From assembly GCF_030817495.1 (NCBI RefSeq), contig NZ_JAUSZK010000001.1, positions 4,443,001-4,507,000 on the forward strand: a stretch of 64,000 nt of DNA, in the 5' to 3' direction. The translations under genes and the position numbers were made by a program. This document shows positions 16,432 to 26,120 of this stretch, in pieces; position 1 is the stretch's first letter, and every line of letters begins with the position of its first letter. The DNA is from Streptomyces sp. V3I7. Its GTDB lineage: Bacteria > Actinomycetota > Actinomycetes > Streptomycetales > Streptomycetaceae. A model generated the notes under the pieces. It had not been told where the DNA came from, did not search any database, and saw nothing but the letters and a program-made list of their open reading frames with translations.

Positions 16432-19400
16432 GTGAGCTCCTCTTCTTCCACCAGCCGTCTGCCGCACCCCCCGGTGCGGCAGACGGCTGGTGGTGCCTAC
16501 CGACTGGTGCGTACCCCTCCGGCGGTGCCGGACCCCCCTCGTCTGGACGCCGCCCAGCGCGCGGTGGTTGACCACCGGACCGGACCGCTGCTCGTCCTCG
16601 CCGGCCCCGGTACCGGCAAGACCACCACGCTCGTCGAGTCCGTGGCCGCGCGGATCGCGCGCGGCGCCGATCCCGAGCGGATCCTGGTGCTCACCTTCAG
16701 CCGCAAGGCTGCCGTCGACCTCCGTGACCGCATGGCCCGGCGCGTGGGCGCGGCACGCGCGCCCCGGGCGACCACCTTCCACTCGTACTGCTACGCCCTG
16801 GTCCGCGCCCACCAGGACAGCGACCGGTTCGCTGACCCGGTGCGCCTGCTCTCCGGTCCGGAGCAGGACGTGGCCGTCCGCGAGCTGCTCGCCGGTCAGC
16901 GGGACCTGGAGCAGCTCGGCCTCAAGCACGTGCGCTGGCCGGACGAGCTGCGTGCCTGCCTGACCACCCGCGGCTTCGCCGACGAGGTCCGCGCGGTCCT
17001 CGCGCGCAGCCGGGAGCTGGGGCTCGGCCCTGACGCCCTGGACGCGTTCGCGCGCCGCATCGGCCGCCCCGACTGGCGGGCCGCGGCCGCGTTCCTCGCC
17101 GAGTACCTCGACGTCCTCGACCTCCAGGGCGTGCTCGACTACGCGGAACTCGTCCACCGCGCGGTGCTGCTGACCCGCGACCCCGAGGCCGCCGACCGGC
17201 TCGCCACTCAGTACGACGCCGTGTACGTCGACGAGTACCAGGACACCGATCCCGCCCAGGTACGCCTGCTGTACGCCCTCGCGGGCGGCGGCCGCACCCT
17301 GGTCGCCTTCGGTGACCCCGACCAGTCGATCTACGCGTTCCGGGGCGCCGACGTGGGCGGCATCCTGGACTTCCCCGAGGCCTTCCCGCGCGCGGACGGT
17401 CGTCCGGCGCCCGTCGAGGTCCTGCGGTCCTCCCGCCGTTCCTCGGCCGGCCTGCTCGCCGCGACCCGGCTGCTGACCACGCGCATGCCGCTCACCCGTC
17501 TCCCCGCCGAGAAGGTGCGCGCCCACCGCGACCTCGCTCCCGCGCGCGAGGGCGGCCGCGTCGAGGTCTACACGTATCCGACGCCCGGCACGGAGCTGGA
17601 CAACATCGCCGACATCCTCCGCAGGGCACATCTGGAGGACGGCGTCCCCTGGGGCGAGATGGCCGTCCTGGTACGCGCCGGCTCCCGCACCATCCCCGCC
17701 GTCCGCCGCGCCCTCACGGCGGCGGGCGTCCCGCTGGACATCGACGGCGACGACCTGCCCCTGCGCCACGAGCCGGCGGTGGCCCCGCTGCTGACCGCGC
17801 TCAAGGCCGTCGCGACGGCTGAGGCGACGCGGGCTTCCGAAGCGGTCGTACGGAGGGAGGACGAGACGGCCTCCTCTGAGGAGTACGCGGAGACCTCTGA
17901 GGAGCACGCGGAAACCTCTGAGGAGGGGGCGGAGGCCTCCGAGGAGGAAGCGGAGACACCTGAGGAGGTCGCGGAGGAGCCCTCCGTCGAGACTTCCTGG
18001 CTCGACACCGAGACCGCCCTCACTCTGCTCACCTCCCCGCTCGCCGGCATGGACGCCGCCGATCTGCGCCGGCTCGGCCGGGCCCTGCGCGAGGAGGAGC
18101 GGGCGGCCGGCAACCCGCTGCCGCCGCCCTCGGACGAGCTGCTCGCGCGGGCGCTCGCCGAGCCCGAGCGCCTTGTCGCGCACGATCCGGCGTACGCCCG
18201 GGGCGCCCAGCGCCTCGGCGCGCTGCTCAGGAAGGCCAGAGAGCGCCTCGCGGGCGGCGGCACGGCCGAGGAGGCGCTCTGGGACCTGTGGGCGGGCACG
18301 CCCTGGCCCGGACGCCTGGAGCGGGCCGCCCGGCGCGGCGGCGCGGCCGGCCGCAACGCCGACCGCGACCTGGACGCCATGTGCGCCCTGTTCGCGACGT
18401 CCGCGCGCGCGGAGGAGCGCACCGGAGGCCTGGGCGCCCTCAACTTCCTGGAGCAGATCGAGGCCGAGGACATCGCCGCCGACACGCTCACCCGGCGTGC
18501 CGTACGGCCCGACGCCGTGCGCCTGATGACCGCGCACCGCTCCAAGGGCCTGGAGTGGCGCGTGGTCGTCGTCGCCGGGGTTCAAGAGGGCCTGTGGCCT
18601 GACCTGCGCCGCCGCGGCTCGCTGCTGGAGGCCGACCGCATCGGCCGCGACGGACTCGCCGAACCCCTCACGCCCGGGGCACTGCTCGCCGAGGAGCGCC
18701 GCCTGTTCTACGTGGCCGCCACCCGCGCGCGGGAGCGGCTCGTCGTCACCGCGGTGAAGGCACCCTCCGACGACGGGGACCGCCCCTCCCGCTTCCTCAC
18801 CGAGCTCGGTGTCGAACCCCAGGACGTCACGGGCCGCCCCCGCCGCCCGCTGTCCGTGGCCGCACTGGTCGCCGAACTGCGCGCCACGACGGTCGACCCG
18901 CGCGCGTCCGACGCCCTGCGCGAGGCGGCCGGCCGCCGCCTTGCCCGGCTCGCCGCGCTCACCGACGAGGACGGCCGCGCCCTCGTACCGTCCGCGCACC
19001 CCGACCGCTGGTGGGGCATGCACGAGCCGACCGAGAGCAAGGTGCCGCTGCGCAACCGCGACCAGCCCGTCGTGCTTTCCGGCAGCGCCCTCGACCAGCT
19101 CGCCAACACCTGCGCCCTGCAGTGGTTCCTCGGCCGCGAGGTGAAGGCCGACGCCCCCGCCACCGCCGCCCAGGGCTTCGGCAACGTCGTGCACGTCCTC
19201 GCCGACGAGGTCGCCTCCGGGCGTACGCCCGCCGATCTCGACGTCCTCATGGAGCGCCTGGACTCGGTGTGGAACGCGCTCGCCTTCGACGCGCCCTGGA
19301 AGTCGGCGCAGGAGAAGGAGCACGCGCGCGTGGCGCTCGAACGCTTCCTGACGTGGCACGTCGACTCAGGCGGCGCGCGGACGGGGCGTACGCCGGTGGC

Positions 19401-19878
19401 GAGCGAGCACGACTTCGACGTCACACTCGGAGCCGGTGACTTCGAGGTGCGCATCCGCGGCCAGATGGACCGCGTGGAGGCGGACGGCGAGGGCCGCGCG
19501 TACGTCGTCGACTTCAAGACCGGCAAGCACGCGCCCACCGCGCGCGAGGTGGAGCGGCACCCGCAGCTCGCCGTCTACCAGCTCGCCGTCCGCGAGGGTG
19601 CCGTCGACGACGCCTTCGACGGCACCCGTCCCGAGCCGGGCGGCGCCGAACTGGTCCATCTCCGGCAGGGGGCCGCCAAGCGGGACGGCGGCGAGAGCCG
19701 GCCCAAGGTGCAGGCACAGGAGCCGCTGGAGGGCGAGTGGGTCGGCGAGCTGCTGGCCACCGCCGCGGGCAAGGTCCTCGACGAGCGGTTCGCGCCGCAG
19801 ACCGGCCAGCACTGCACGCACTGCGCGTTCCGCGCGTCGTGCAGCGCCCGGTCCGAGGGGCGGCACGTGGTCGAGTGA
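16432..19878 (+). CDS. adnA: AdnA-like UvrD-type helicase-nuclease subunit
   Basis: An 1148-residue SF1A helicase fused to a RecB-type nuclease. Walker A is GPGTGKTTT near residue 60, motif II is DEYQDTDPAQ near 264 and motif V/VI regions include MTAHRSKGLEW and YVAATRARERL. The C-terminal PD-(D/E)XK nuclease shows VVDFKTGK and QLAVYQLA, and the protein ends with an Fe-S-type cysteine group, CTHCAFRASC. AdnAB is the actinobacterial end-resection motor-nuclease, and the adnAB locus was reported essential in Streptomyces. Codons 6-20 contain a 21-bp perfect hairpin, and residues about 480-515 hold an acidic heptapeptide repeat. GTG 16432 is the chosen start; homologues share the PVRQTAGGAYRLVRT opening. 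Confidence 0.92.
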   Translation: MSSSSSTSRLPHPPVRQTAGGAYRLVRTPPAVPDPPRLDAAQRAVVDHRTGPLLVLAGPGTGKTTTLVESVAARIARGADPERILVLTFSRKAAVDLRDRMARRVGAARAPRATTFHSYCYALVRAHQDSDRFADPVRLLSGPEQDVAVRELLAGQRDLEQLGLKHVRWPDELRACLTTRGFADEVRAVLARSRELGLGPDALDAFARRIGRPDWRAAAAFLAEYLDVLDLQGVLDYAELVHRAVLLTRDPEAADRLATQYDAVYVDEYQDTDPAQVRLLYALAGGGRTLVAFGDPDQSIYAFRGADVGGILDFPEAFPRADGRPAPVEVLRSSRRSSAGLLAATRLLTTRMPLTRLPAEKVRAHRDLAPAREGGRVEVYTYPTPGTELDNIADILRRAHLEDGVPWGEMAVLVRAGSRTIPAVRRALTAAGVPLDIDGDDLPLRHEPAVAPLLTALKAVATAEATRASEAVVRREDETASSEEYAETSEEHAETSEEGAEASEEEAETPEEVAEEPSVETSWLDTETALTLLTSPLAGMDAADLRRLGRALREEERAAGNPLPPPSDELLARALAEPERLVAHDPAYARGAQRLGALLRKARERLAGGGTAEEALWDLWAGTPWPGRLERAARRGGAAGRNADRDLDAMCALFATSARAEERTGGLGALNFLEQIEAEDIAADTLTRRAVRPDAVRLMTAHRSKGLEWRVVVVAGVQEGLWPDLRRRGSLLEADRIGRDGLAEPLTPGALLAEERRLFYVAATRARERLVVTAVKAPSDDGDRPSRFLTELGVEPQDVTGRPRRPLSVAALVAELRATTVDPRASDALREAAGRRLARLAALTDEDGRALVPSAHPDRWWGMHEPTESKVPLRNRDQPVVLSGSALDQLANTCALQWFLGREVKADAPATAAQGFGNVVHVLADEVASGRTPADLDVLMERLDSVWNALAFDAPWKSAQEKEHARVALERFLTWHVDSGGARTGRTPVASEHDFDVTLGAGDFEVRIRGQMDRVEADGEGRAYVVDFKTGKHAPTAREVERHPQLAVYQLAVREGAVDDAFDGTRPEPGGAELVHLRQGAAKRDGGESRPKVQAQEPLEGEWVGELLATAAGKVLDERFAPQTGQHCTHCAFRASCSARSEGRHVVE
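16448..16493 (+). promoter_or_regulatory. 21-bp perfect hairpin at the start of adnA
   Basis: Arms 16448-16468 and 16473-16493 are perfectly complementary over 21 bp around a CCCC loop, starting 16 nt after the GTG. The left arm opens CCACCAGCCGTC. In mRNA this would be a very stable stem overlapping the initiation region. It could damp translation of adnA or terminate read-through from upstream. Confidence 0.75.
17872..17973 (+). repeat. 21-bp tandem repeats encoding an acidic heptapeptide in adnA
   Basis: Four full 21-bp units (17890-17973) plus a preceding partial unit encode E-T-S-E-E-X-A. The units fall in a segment with no helicase motif and would form an acidic, possibly helical or coiled insertion in the motor domain. 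Confidence 0.9.
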
Positions 19879-20004
19879 CCCGCGTGAGCGCCCGGCCCCG
19901 AGACCGGCGTGACGCATGACACCACCCGCGCTGAGCTGCGCCGATCGCTGGTACGACGGTCGCCGCGACGCCCGCTGTCAGTGCCCGCCGCTAGCCTCTC
20001 CGAC

Positions 20005-23000
20005 ATGCCCGCCCGTATCACCGACCCCGAGCAGCTCAAAGAGCTCCTCGGTATCCCGTTCACCCCGGAGCAGACGGCCTGCATCACCGCGCCGCCCGCC
20101 CCGCAGGTGATCGTGGCCGGAGCCGGGTCGGGCAAGACCACGGTGATGGCGGCCCGCGTGGTGTGGCTGGTCGGCACCGGACAGGTGGCCCCCGAGCAGG
20201 TCCTCGGCCTGACCTTCACCAACAAGGCCGCCGGTGAACTCGCCGAACGCGTCCGCAAGGCACTCGTCAAGGCCGGCGTCACGGATCCCGACATCATCCA
20301 CCCGGACAACCCGCCGGGCGAGCCGGTGATCTCCACGTACCACGCCTTCGCGGGCCGCCTCCTGACCGACCACGGCCTGCGCCTCGGGCTGGAGCCGACC
20401 TCCCGGCTGCTCGCCGACGCCACCCGCTACCAGCTCGCCGCGCGCGTGCTGCGCGAGGCACCCGGCCCCTACCCGGCGCTCACCCGCTCTTTCGCCGACC
20501 TCGTCAGCGACCTCCTGGCCCTCGACTCCGAGCTGGCCGAACACCTCGTACGCCCCGAGGACCTGCGCGCGTGGGACGCGGATCTGCTGCGCACCCTGGA
20601 GGGCGCCAAGCTCTCCAACGCCGACCTGCGAAAGATCCCCGAGACCGCGGCCGCGCGCCGGGAACTCGCCGGGCTGGTGCTGCGCTACCGGGCCGCCAAA
20701 CGCGAACGCGACCTGCTCGACTTCGGCGACCAGATCGCCCTGTCCGCGGCGCTCGCCGACATCCCCGAGGTGGGCCGGGTGCTGCGCGACGAGTTCCGCG
20801 TGGTGCTCCTCGACGAGTACCAGGACACCTCGGTGGCCCAGCGCGTCCTGCTGTCGGGCCTGTTCGGCGGTGGCACCGGCCACCCGGTGACCGCCGTGGG
20901 CGACCCCTGCCAGGCCATCTACGGATGGCGCGGCGCCTCCGTCGCCAACCTCGACGACTTCCCCGAGCACTTCGCCCGCGCCGACGGACGGTCCGCCACC
21001 CGCCAGGCGCTCAGCGAGAACCGCCGCAGCGGCGGCCGTCTCCTCGACCTCGCCAACGGCCTCGCCGAGCCCCTGCGCGCCATGCACGCGGGCGTGGAGG
21101 CACTCCGTCCGGCCCCCGGCGCCGAACGCGACGGGACGGTCCGCTGCGCCCTCCTGCGCACCCATGCCGAGGAGATCGCGTGGATCGCCGACTCGATCGC
21201 CCACCTCGTCCGCACCGGCACGCCGCCCGGCGAGATCGCCGTGCTGTGCCGTACGGCGACCGACTTCGCGGAGATCCAGGGCGCGCTCGTCGCCCGGGAC
21301 GTCGCCGTCGAGGTGGTCGGCCTGTCCGGGCTGCTGCACCTGCCCGAGGTCGCCGACCTCGTCGCCGTCTGCGAGGTCCTCCAGGATCCGGGGGCCAACG
21401 CCTCCCTGGTCCGCCTGCTGACCGGACCGCGCTGGCGCATCGGCCCCCGCGATCTCGCCCTGCTGGGACGGCGCGCCCGCCGACTCGTGGCCCACGCGCG
21501 CGTGGACGCCGACGACGACCCCGGCCGCCGGCTCGCCGAGGCCGTCGAGGGGACCGACCCCTCCGAGGTGATCTCGCTCGCCGACGCCCTCGACACGTTC
21601 CTGGAGTCGCCGATGGACGGCGAGGGGGACGACGACGGGCTGCCCTTCTCCCCGGACGCGCGCGTGCGCTTCGCGCGCCTGGCGACCGAACTGCGCGAGC
21701 TGCGCCGCTCCCTGTCCGACCCGCTGATGGACGTCCTGCACCGCGTCCTCGCCGTCACCGGCCTGGAGGTGGAGCTGTCGGCGTCCCCGCACGCGCTCGC
21801 CGCCCGCCGCCGCGAGACCCTGTCCAACTTCCTTGACGTCGCCGCCTCCTTCGCCGCGAGCGACAACGAGGCCACCCTGCTGGCCTTCCTCGGGTTCCTG
21901 CGCACCGCCGCCCAGTACGAGAAGGGCCTCGACAACGCGCTCCCGGGCGGCGAGAACACCGTCAAGGTGCTCACCGCCCACAAGTCCAAGGGTCTGGAAT
22001 GGGACGTCGTCGTCGTCCCCGGTCTGGTCAACGGCACCTTCCCCAGCGCCCAGGGCCGCGAGAAGTGGACCGCCCAGGCCAAGGTGCTGCCGCACGTCCT
22101 GCGGGGCGATGCCGACACCCTCCCCGACATCGAGGGCTGGGACTCCCGGGGCATGAAGGCCTTCCACGAGGCCATGAAGGAGCACCAGCACACCGAGGAA
22201 CTCCGCCTCGGCTACGTCACCTTCACCCGCCCCCGCTCCCTGCTCCTCGGCTCCGGTCACTGGTGGGGCCCCGCCCAGAAGAAGCCGCGCGGACCGTCCG
22301 ACTTCCTCCAGGCCCTGCACGACCACTGCGCCGCCGGGTACGGCGAGATCGAGGCCTGGGCGGACGAGCCGGAGGAGGGCGAGGAGAACCCCGCCCTGCA
22401 CGAGGCGACCGCCGACCAGGCATGGCCGCTGCCCCTGGACGCGACCGCCCTGGCCCGCCGCCACGCGGCCGCCGCCACGGTCCTCGCCCACCTGGAGAAC
22501 CTCGCCTCCGAGGCCTACGGCCACCCCGCGCCCACCCGCGCCCCGGCGGCCTACGACGACCCGGACTGGCCGCCGCCCCCGGAGGAAGAGCCGCTCCACG
22601 ACGAGCCCCCCTACGACGAGCTCCCGTACGACGAAGAGGGCGCGTACGGCGACGAGTTCCCGGGCGCCGAGGACCACGACGACCCGGCCCACTGGGACGC
22701 CTGGAGCACCGCCCGCCCGACCGTCCCGCACCAGTCGACCGCCCCCACCGTCGAGGGGGACACCCGGCCCCGCGCCACCGAGCCCGAGCCCCTCACGCCC
22801 GAGGAGGCCCGCGCCATCGCGTCCTGGGACCGCGACCTCGACGCGCTCACCGGCGAACTCCTGCGCGCCCGCCGGAGCGTCACGGACGTACCCCTGCCCG
22901 CCACGCTCACCGCGACCCAGCTGCTGCTCCTGGCCGAGGACCCGGACGGACTCGCGCAGGAGCTCGCGCGCCCCATGCCGCGCCCCCCGCAACCGGCCGC

Positions 23001-23523
23001 GCGCCGGGGCACCCGCTTCCACGCCTGGGTGGAGGCCCGATTCGAGGAGCTGACGCTGCCCATGCTGGAGCCGGACGAGCTCCCCGGCGGCGACGCCGAG
23101 ATCGCCGACGAACGCGACCTCGAAGCCCTCAAGGAGGCGTTCGAGCGCACCGAGTACGCGCAGCGCACGCCCTACCGCGTCGAGGCCCCGTTCCAGTTCA
23201 CGCTCGCCGGCCGCGTCGTCCGGGGCCGCATCGACGCCGTGTACAAGGTGGGCGACGGCGACGAGGCGACGTACGAGATCGTCGACTGGAAGACCAGCCG
23301 CACGCGCAGCGCCGACCCGCTCCAGCTCGCGGTGTACCGGCTGGCCTGGGCCGAGCAGCAGGGCGTGCCACCCGAGTCCGTCACGGCCGCCTTCCTGTAC
23401 GTGCGCACCGGCGAGGTCGTACGGCCCGAGGGCCTGCCGGACCGGGCCACGATCGAGCGGCTGCTCACCGGGGAACCGGGATGTGACGTACCGCCCAATC
23501 AGGATGTCGCCGCGGGCCGATAG
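20005..23523 (+). CDS. adnB: AdnB-like UvrD-type helicase-nuclease subunit
   Basis: A 1172-residue partner of AdnA. Walker A is GAGSGKTTVM near residue 42, motif II is DEYQDTS near 271, and LTAHKSKGLEWDVV marks motif V. The RecB-like nuclease lies near residue 1075-1110 with RIDAVYKV and EIVDWKTSR followed by QLAVYRLAW. Together with AdnA it should form the heterodimeric helicase-nuclease that resects double-strand breaks. An acidic, Pro/Tyr-rich insertion (about residues 860-940) separates helicase and nuclease. ATG 20005 is chosen because family members start with RITDPEQLKELL and a -10-like TAGCCT lies seven bases upstream; the adnA stop is 126 bp away, so adnB may have its own leaderless promoter. 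Confidence 0.92.
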   Translation: MPARITDPEQLKELLGIPFTPEQTACITAPPAPQVIVAGAGSGKTTVMAARVVWLVGTGQVAPEQVLGLTFTNKAAGELAERVRKALVKAGVTDPDIIHPDNPPGEPVISTYHAFAGRLLTDHGLRLGLEPTSRLLADATRYQLAARVLREAPGPYPALTRSFADLVSDLLALDSELAEHLVRPEDLRAWDADLLRTLEGAKLSNADLRKIPETAAARRELAGLVLRYRAAKRERDLLDFGDQIALSAALADIPEVGRVLRDEFRVVLLDEYQDTSVAQRVLLSGLFGGGTGHPVTAVGDPCQAIYGWRGASVANLDDFPEHFARADGRSATRQALSENRRSGGRLLDLANGLAEPLRAMHAGVEALRPAPGAERDGTVRCALLRTHAEEIAWIADSIAHLVRTGTPPGEIAVLCRTATDFAEIQGALVARDVAVEVVGLSGLLHLPEVADLVAVCEVLQDPGANASLVRLLTGPRWRIGPRDLALLGRRARRLVAHARVDADDDPGRRLAEAVEGTDPSEVISLADALDTFLESPMDGEGDDDGLPFSPDARVRFARLATELRELRRSLSDPLMDVLHRVLAVTGLEVELSASPHALAARRRETLSNFLDVAASFAASDNEATLLAFLGFLRTAAQYEKGLDNALPGGENTVKVLTAHKSKGLEWDVVVVPGLVNGTFPSAQGREKWTAQAKVLPHVLRGDADTLPDIEGWDSRGMKAFHEAMKEHQHTEELRLGYVTFTRPRSLLLGSGHWWGPAQKKPRGPSDFLQALHDHCAAGYGEIEAWADEPEEGEENPALHEATADQAWPLPLDATALARRHAAAATVLAHLENLASEAYGHPAPTRAPAAYDDPDWPPPPEEEPLHDEPPYDELPYDEEGAYGDEFPGAEDHDDPAHWDAWSTARPTVPHQSTAPTVEGDTRPRATEPEPLTPEEARAIASWDRDLDALTGELLRARRSVTDVPLPATLTATQLLLLAEDPDGLAQELARPMPRPPQPAARRGTRFHAWVEARFEELTLPMLEPDELPGGDAEIADERDLEALKEAFERTEYAQRTPYRVEAPFQFTLAGRVVRGRIDAVYKVGDGDEATYEIVDWKTSRTRSADPLQLAVYRLAWAEQQGVPPESVTAAFLYVRTGEVVRPEGLPDRATIERLLTGEPGCDVPPNQDVAAGR

Positions 23524-23533
23524 GCTCGTGACC

Positions 23534-24937
23534 ATGAGCCAGACCCCGGACAGCGCCGTCCGCGCGTACATCGAGCAGCACCGCGCCCCCTTCCTCGACG
23601 ACCTCGCCGAGTGGCTGCGCATCCCCTCCGTGTCGGCTCAGCCCGACCACGCACCCGATGTACGGCGCAGCGCCGAGTGGCTGGCAGCCAAGCTGAAGGA
23701 GACCGGTTTCCCGGTCGTCGAGGTCCTTCAGACCCCGGGCGCCCCTGCCGTCTTCGCCGAGTGGCCCACGGACGACCCCGAGGCGCCCACGGTCCTCGTC
23801 TACGGCCACCACGACGTCCAGCCCGCCGCCCGTGAGGACGGCTGGGACAGCGAGCCCTTCGAGCCCGTCGTCCGCGAGAACCGCCTCTACGCGCGCGGGG
23901 CCGCCGATGACAAGGGCCAGGTGTTCTTCCACACGCTCGGTGTCCGCGCCCACCTCGCAGCCACCGGCCGCACCGCCCCCGCCGTCTACCTCAAGCTGCT
24001 GATCGAGGGCGAGGAGGAGTCCGGCTCCCCGAACTTCCGCGCCCTGGTGGAGAAGCACGCCGAGCTGCTCGCCGCCGACGCCGTGATCGTCTCCGACACC
24101 GGCATGTGGTCCGAGGACACCCCGACCGTGTGCACCGGCATGCGCGGCCTCGCCGAGTGCGAGATCCGGCTGTACGGCCCCGACCAGGACATCCACTCCG
24201 GCTCCTTCGGCGGCGCCGTGCCCAACCCGGCGACCGCCGCCGCCCGCCTCGTGGCCGCCCTGCACGACGAGCACGCGCGCGTGGCGATCCCCGGCTTCTA
24301 CGACGGCATCGTCGAGCTCACCGACCGCGAGCGCGAACTCTTCGCCGAGCTGCCCTTCGACGAGCGGCAGTGGCTGCGCACGGCGAAGTCGTATGCCACC
24401 CAGGGCGAGGCCGGGCACACCACGCTGGAGCGTATCTGGGCCCGGCCCACCGCCGAGGTCAACGGCATCGGCGGCGGTTACCAGGGCCCCGGCAGCAAGA
24501 CGATCATCCCGTCCTCGGCCACCGTGAAGCTCTCGTTCCGGATGGTCGCGGGCCAGGAGCCCGAGCACATCGAGAAGGCCGTCCGCGCCTGGGCCTCCGC
24601 GCAGGTGCCCGACGGGATCCGGCAGGAGATCACGTTCGGCGCGGCCACGCGTCCGTGCCTCACCCCGCTCGACCACCCGGCCCTGCAGTCCGTGGTCCGC
24701 GCCATGGGCCGCGCGTTCGGCACCACGGTCCGCTTCACCCGCGAGGGTGGTTCCGGACCGGCCGCCGACCTCCAGGAGGTCCTCGGCGCCCCCGTCCTGT
24801 TCCTGGGCATCTCCGTCCCCTCGGACGGCTGGCACGCCCCGAACGAGAAGGTCGAGCTCGACCTCCTCCTCAAGGGCGTCGAGACGGCCGCCTACCTGTG
24901 GGGCGACCTCGCGGAGAACTGGCGACGTGCGTCCTGA
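23534..24937 (+). CDS. M20-family dipeptidase
   Basis: A 467-residue M20/M28-type metallopeptidase. The metal ligands are visible in order: YGHHDVQPA near residue 93, GAADDKGQ near 126, the Glu pair in EGEEESGS near 160 and SDTGMW near 187. A dimerisation domain follows. The likely activity is hydrolysis of dipeptides or N-acyl amino acids in the cytoplasm; the substrate is not predictable. ATG 23534 is preceded by TAGGCT seven bases upstream, a hexamer that includes the adnB stop codon. The gene is therefore probably transcribed leaderless from a promoter inside the end of adnB. Confidence 0.9.
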   Translation: MSQTPDSAVRAYIEQHRAPFLDDLAEWLRIPSVSAQPDHAPDVRRSAEWLAAKLKETGFPVVEVLQTPGAPAVFAEWPTDDPEAPTVLVYGHHDVQPAAREDGWDSEPFEPVVRENRLYARGAADDKGQVFFHTLGVRAHLAATGRTAPAVYLKLLIEGEEESGSPNFRALVEKHAELLAADAVIVSDTGMWSEDTPTVCTGMRGLAECEIRLYGPDQDIHSGSFGGAVPNPATAAARLVAALHDEHARVAIPGFYDGIVELTDRERELFAELPFDERQWLRTAKSYATQGEAGHTTLERIWARPTAEVNGIGGGYQGPGSKTIIPSSATVKLSFRMVAGQEPEHIEKAVRAWASAQVPDGIRQEITFGAATRPCLTPLDHPALQSVVRAMGRAFGTTVRFTREGGSGPAADLQEVLGAPVLFLGISVPSDGWHAPNEKVELDLLLKGVETAAYLWGDLAENWRRAS

Positions 24938-25090
24938 TCCGGCGCGGCCCGGACCGGCACCGCGGGCGGGGCACACTGGAAGAACCGCCCCGTATGCCCG
25001 GACCGGGCCCGACTCGGTCCCCTCCCGCTCTACGAGCCGCTGAACCATCCGCCGACACGAACCGTTCCACTGGGGGAGTTGGAAGCACCC

Positions 25091-26035
25091 GTGACCACCT
25101 GGACCGACCACACCGCCGACCGACCCATCTCGCTCACCGCCCCGAGCGGCATCGACCGAGCCGCCCACCACCGGCTCGACGAGGCCTGGCTCGCGGCGGC
25201 GTGGAGCCACCCCACGACCCGCTGCTTCGTGGTCTCCGGCGGACAGGTCCTCATCGACGAGACGCCGGACGGCCGGACCGAACTCGTCATGACCCCCTCC
25301 TTCGAGGCCCCTCTCACCGAGGCGCACCGCTACTTCCTCGGCACCGACGAGGACGGCGTCAGCTACTTCGCACTCCAGAAGGACGCGCTGCCCGGCCGCA
25401 TGGACCAGTCCGCGCGCCCGGCGGGCCTGCGCGAGGCCGGGCTGCTGCTGTCCCCGAGGGACGCGGGCCTGATGGTGCACGCGGTCGGCCTGGAGAACTG
25501 GCAGCGCACCCACCGCTTCTGCTCCCGCTGCGGCGAGCGCACCGTGATCGCGGCGGCCGGCCACATCCGCCGCTGTCCCGCCTGCGGCGCCGAGCACTAC
25601 CCGCGCACCGACCCGGCCGTGATCATGGCAGTCACGGACGAGGACGACCGCATCCTTCTCGGCCGCCAGGTGCACTGGCCGGAGGGCCGCTTCTCGACGC
25701 TCGCGGGTTTCGTCGAGCCGGGCGAGTCCATCGAGCAGTCGGTGCGCCGCGAGGTCTACGAGGAGGCCGGCATCGTCGTCGGCCCGGTCGAGTACGTCGC
25801 CAGCCAGCCCTGGCCGTTCCCGTCCAGCCTCATGCTGGGCTTCCTGGCCCGTGCGACCTCGACCGAGATCGAGGTCGACGGCGACGAGATCCACGAGGCC
25901 CGCTGGTTCTCCCGGGAGGAGCTGTGCGCCGCCTTCGAGTCCGGCGAGGTGCTGCCCCCGTACGGCATCTCCATCGCGGCCCGCCTGATCGAGCTCTGGT
26001 ACGGCAAGCCGCTGCCGACGCGCAGCTCTTTCTGA
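25091..26035 (+). CDS. nudC: NAD(+)/NADH pyrophosphatase NudC
   Basis: A 314-residue Nudix hydrolase with the NudC layout: an N-terminal domain, a zinc ribbon (CSRCG near residue 143, CPACG near 160) and the Nudix box GFVEPGES...REVYEEAGI near residue 205. The NudC signature SQPWPFPSS follows the box. The enzyme cleaves NADH to NMNH and AMP, and family members also remove NAD caps from RNA. GTG 25091 follows GGAAGC; a TTG at 25079 is an alternative. It converges on mycoredoxin, with a strong terminator in between. Confidence 0.92.
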   Translation: MTTWTDHTADRPISLTAPSGIDRAAHHRLDEAWLAAAWSHPTTRCFVVSGGQVLIDETPDGRTELVMTPSFEAPLTEAHRYFLGTDEDGVSYFALQKDALPGRMDQSARPAGLREAGLLLSPRDAGLMVHAVGLENWQRTHRFCSRCGERTVIAAAGHIRRCPACGAEHYPRTDPAVIMAVTDEDDRILLGRQVHWPEGRFSTLAGFVEPGESIEQSVRREVYEEAGIVVGPVEYVASQPWPFPSSLMLGFLARATSTEIEVDGDEIHEARWFSREELCAAFESGEVLPPYGISIAARLIELWYGKPLPTRSSF

Positions 26036-26071
26036 GACGGCCGGACGCCGACCGGCGCCGCACACGGCAAA

Positions 26072-26102
26072 GAGGCCCCCGCCCGGGGTGGGCGGGGGCC
26101 TC
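26072..26102. terminator. Bidirectional terminator between nudC and mrx1
   Basis: A 13-bp perfect stem: GAGGCCCCCGCCC (26072-26084) pairs with GGGCGGGGGCCTC (26090-26102) around GGGGT. It lies between convergent genes. Confidence 0.88.
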
Positions 26103-26120
26103 GTGCGTGGCGGGGGAGCG

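Noticed and set aside
16234..16435. 66-codon Arg-rich frame ending in a GTGA overlap with adnA
   Set aside because: No ribosome site, composition typical of a random GC-rich frame, and the overlap alone is weak evidence.
16360..23622. Very long minus-strand frames (about 1000 and 1200 codons) opposite adnA and adnB
   Set aside because: Their Gly/Arg/Val/Ala-rich translations without motifs are the expected antisense shadow of GC-biased genes; the plus-strand frames carry all helicase motifs.
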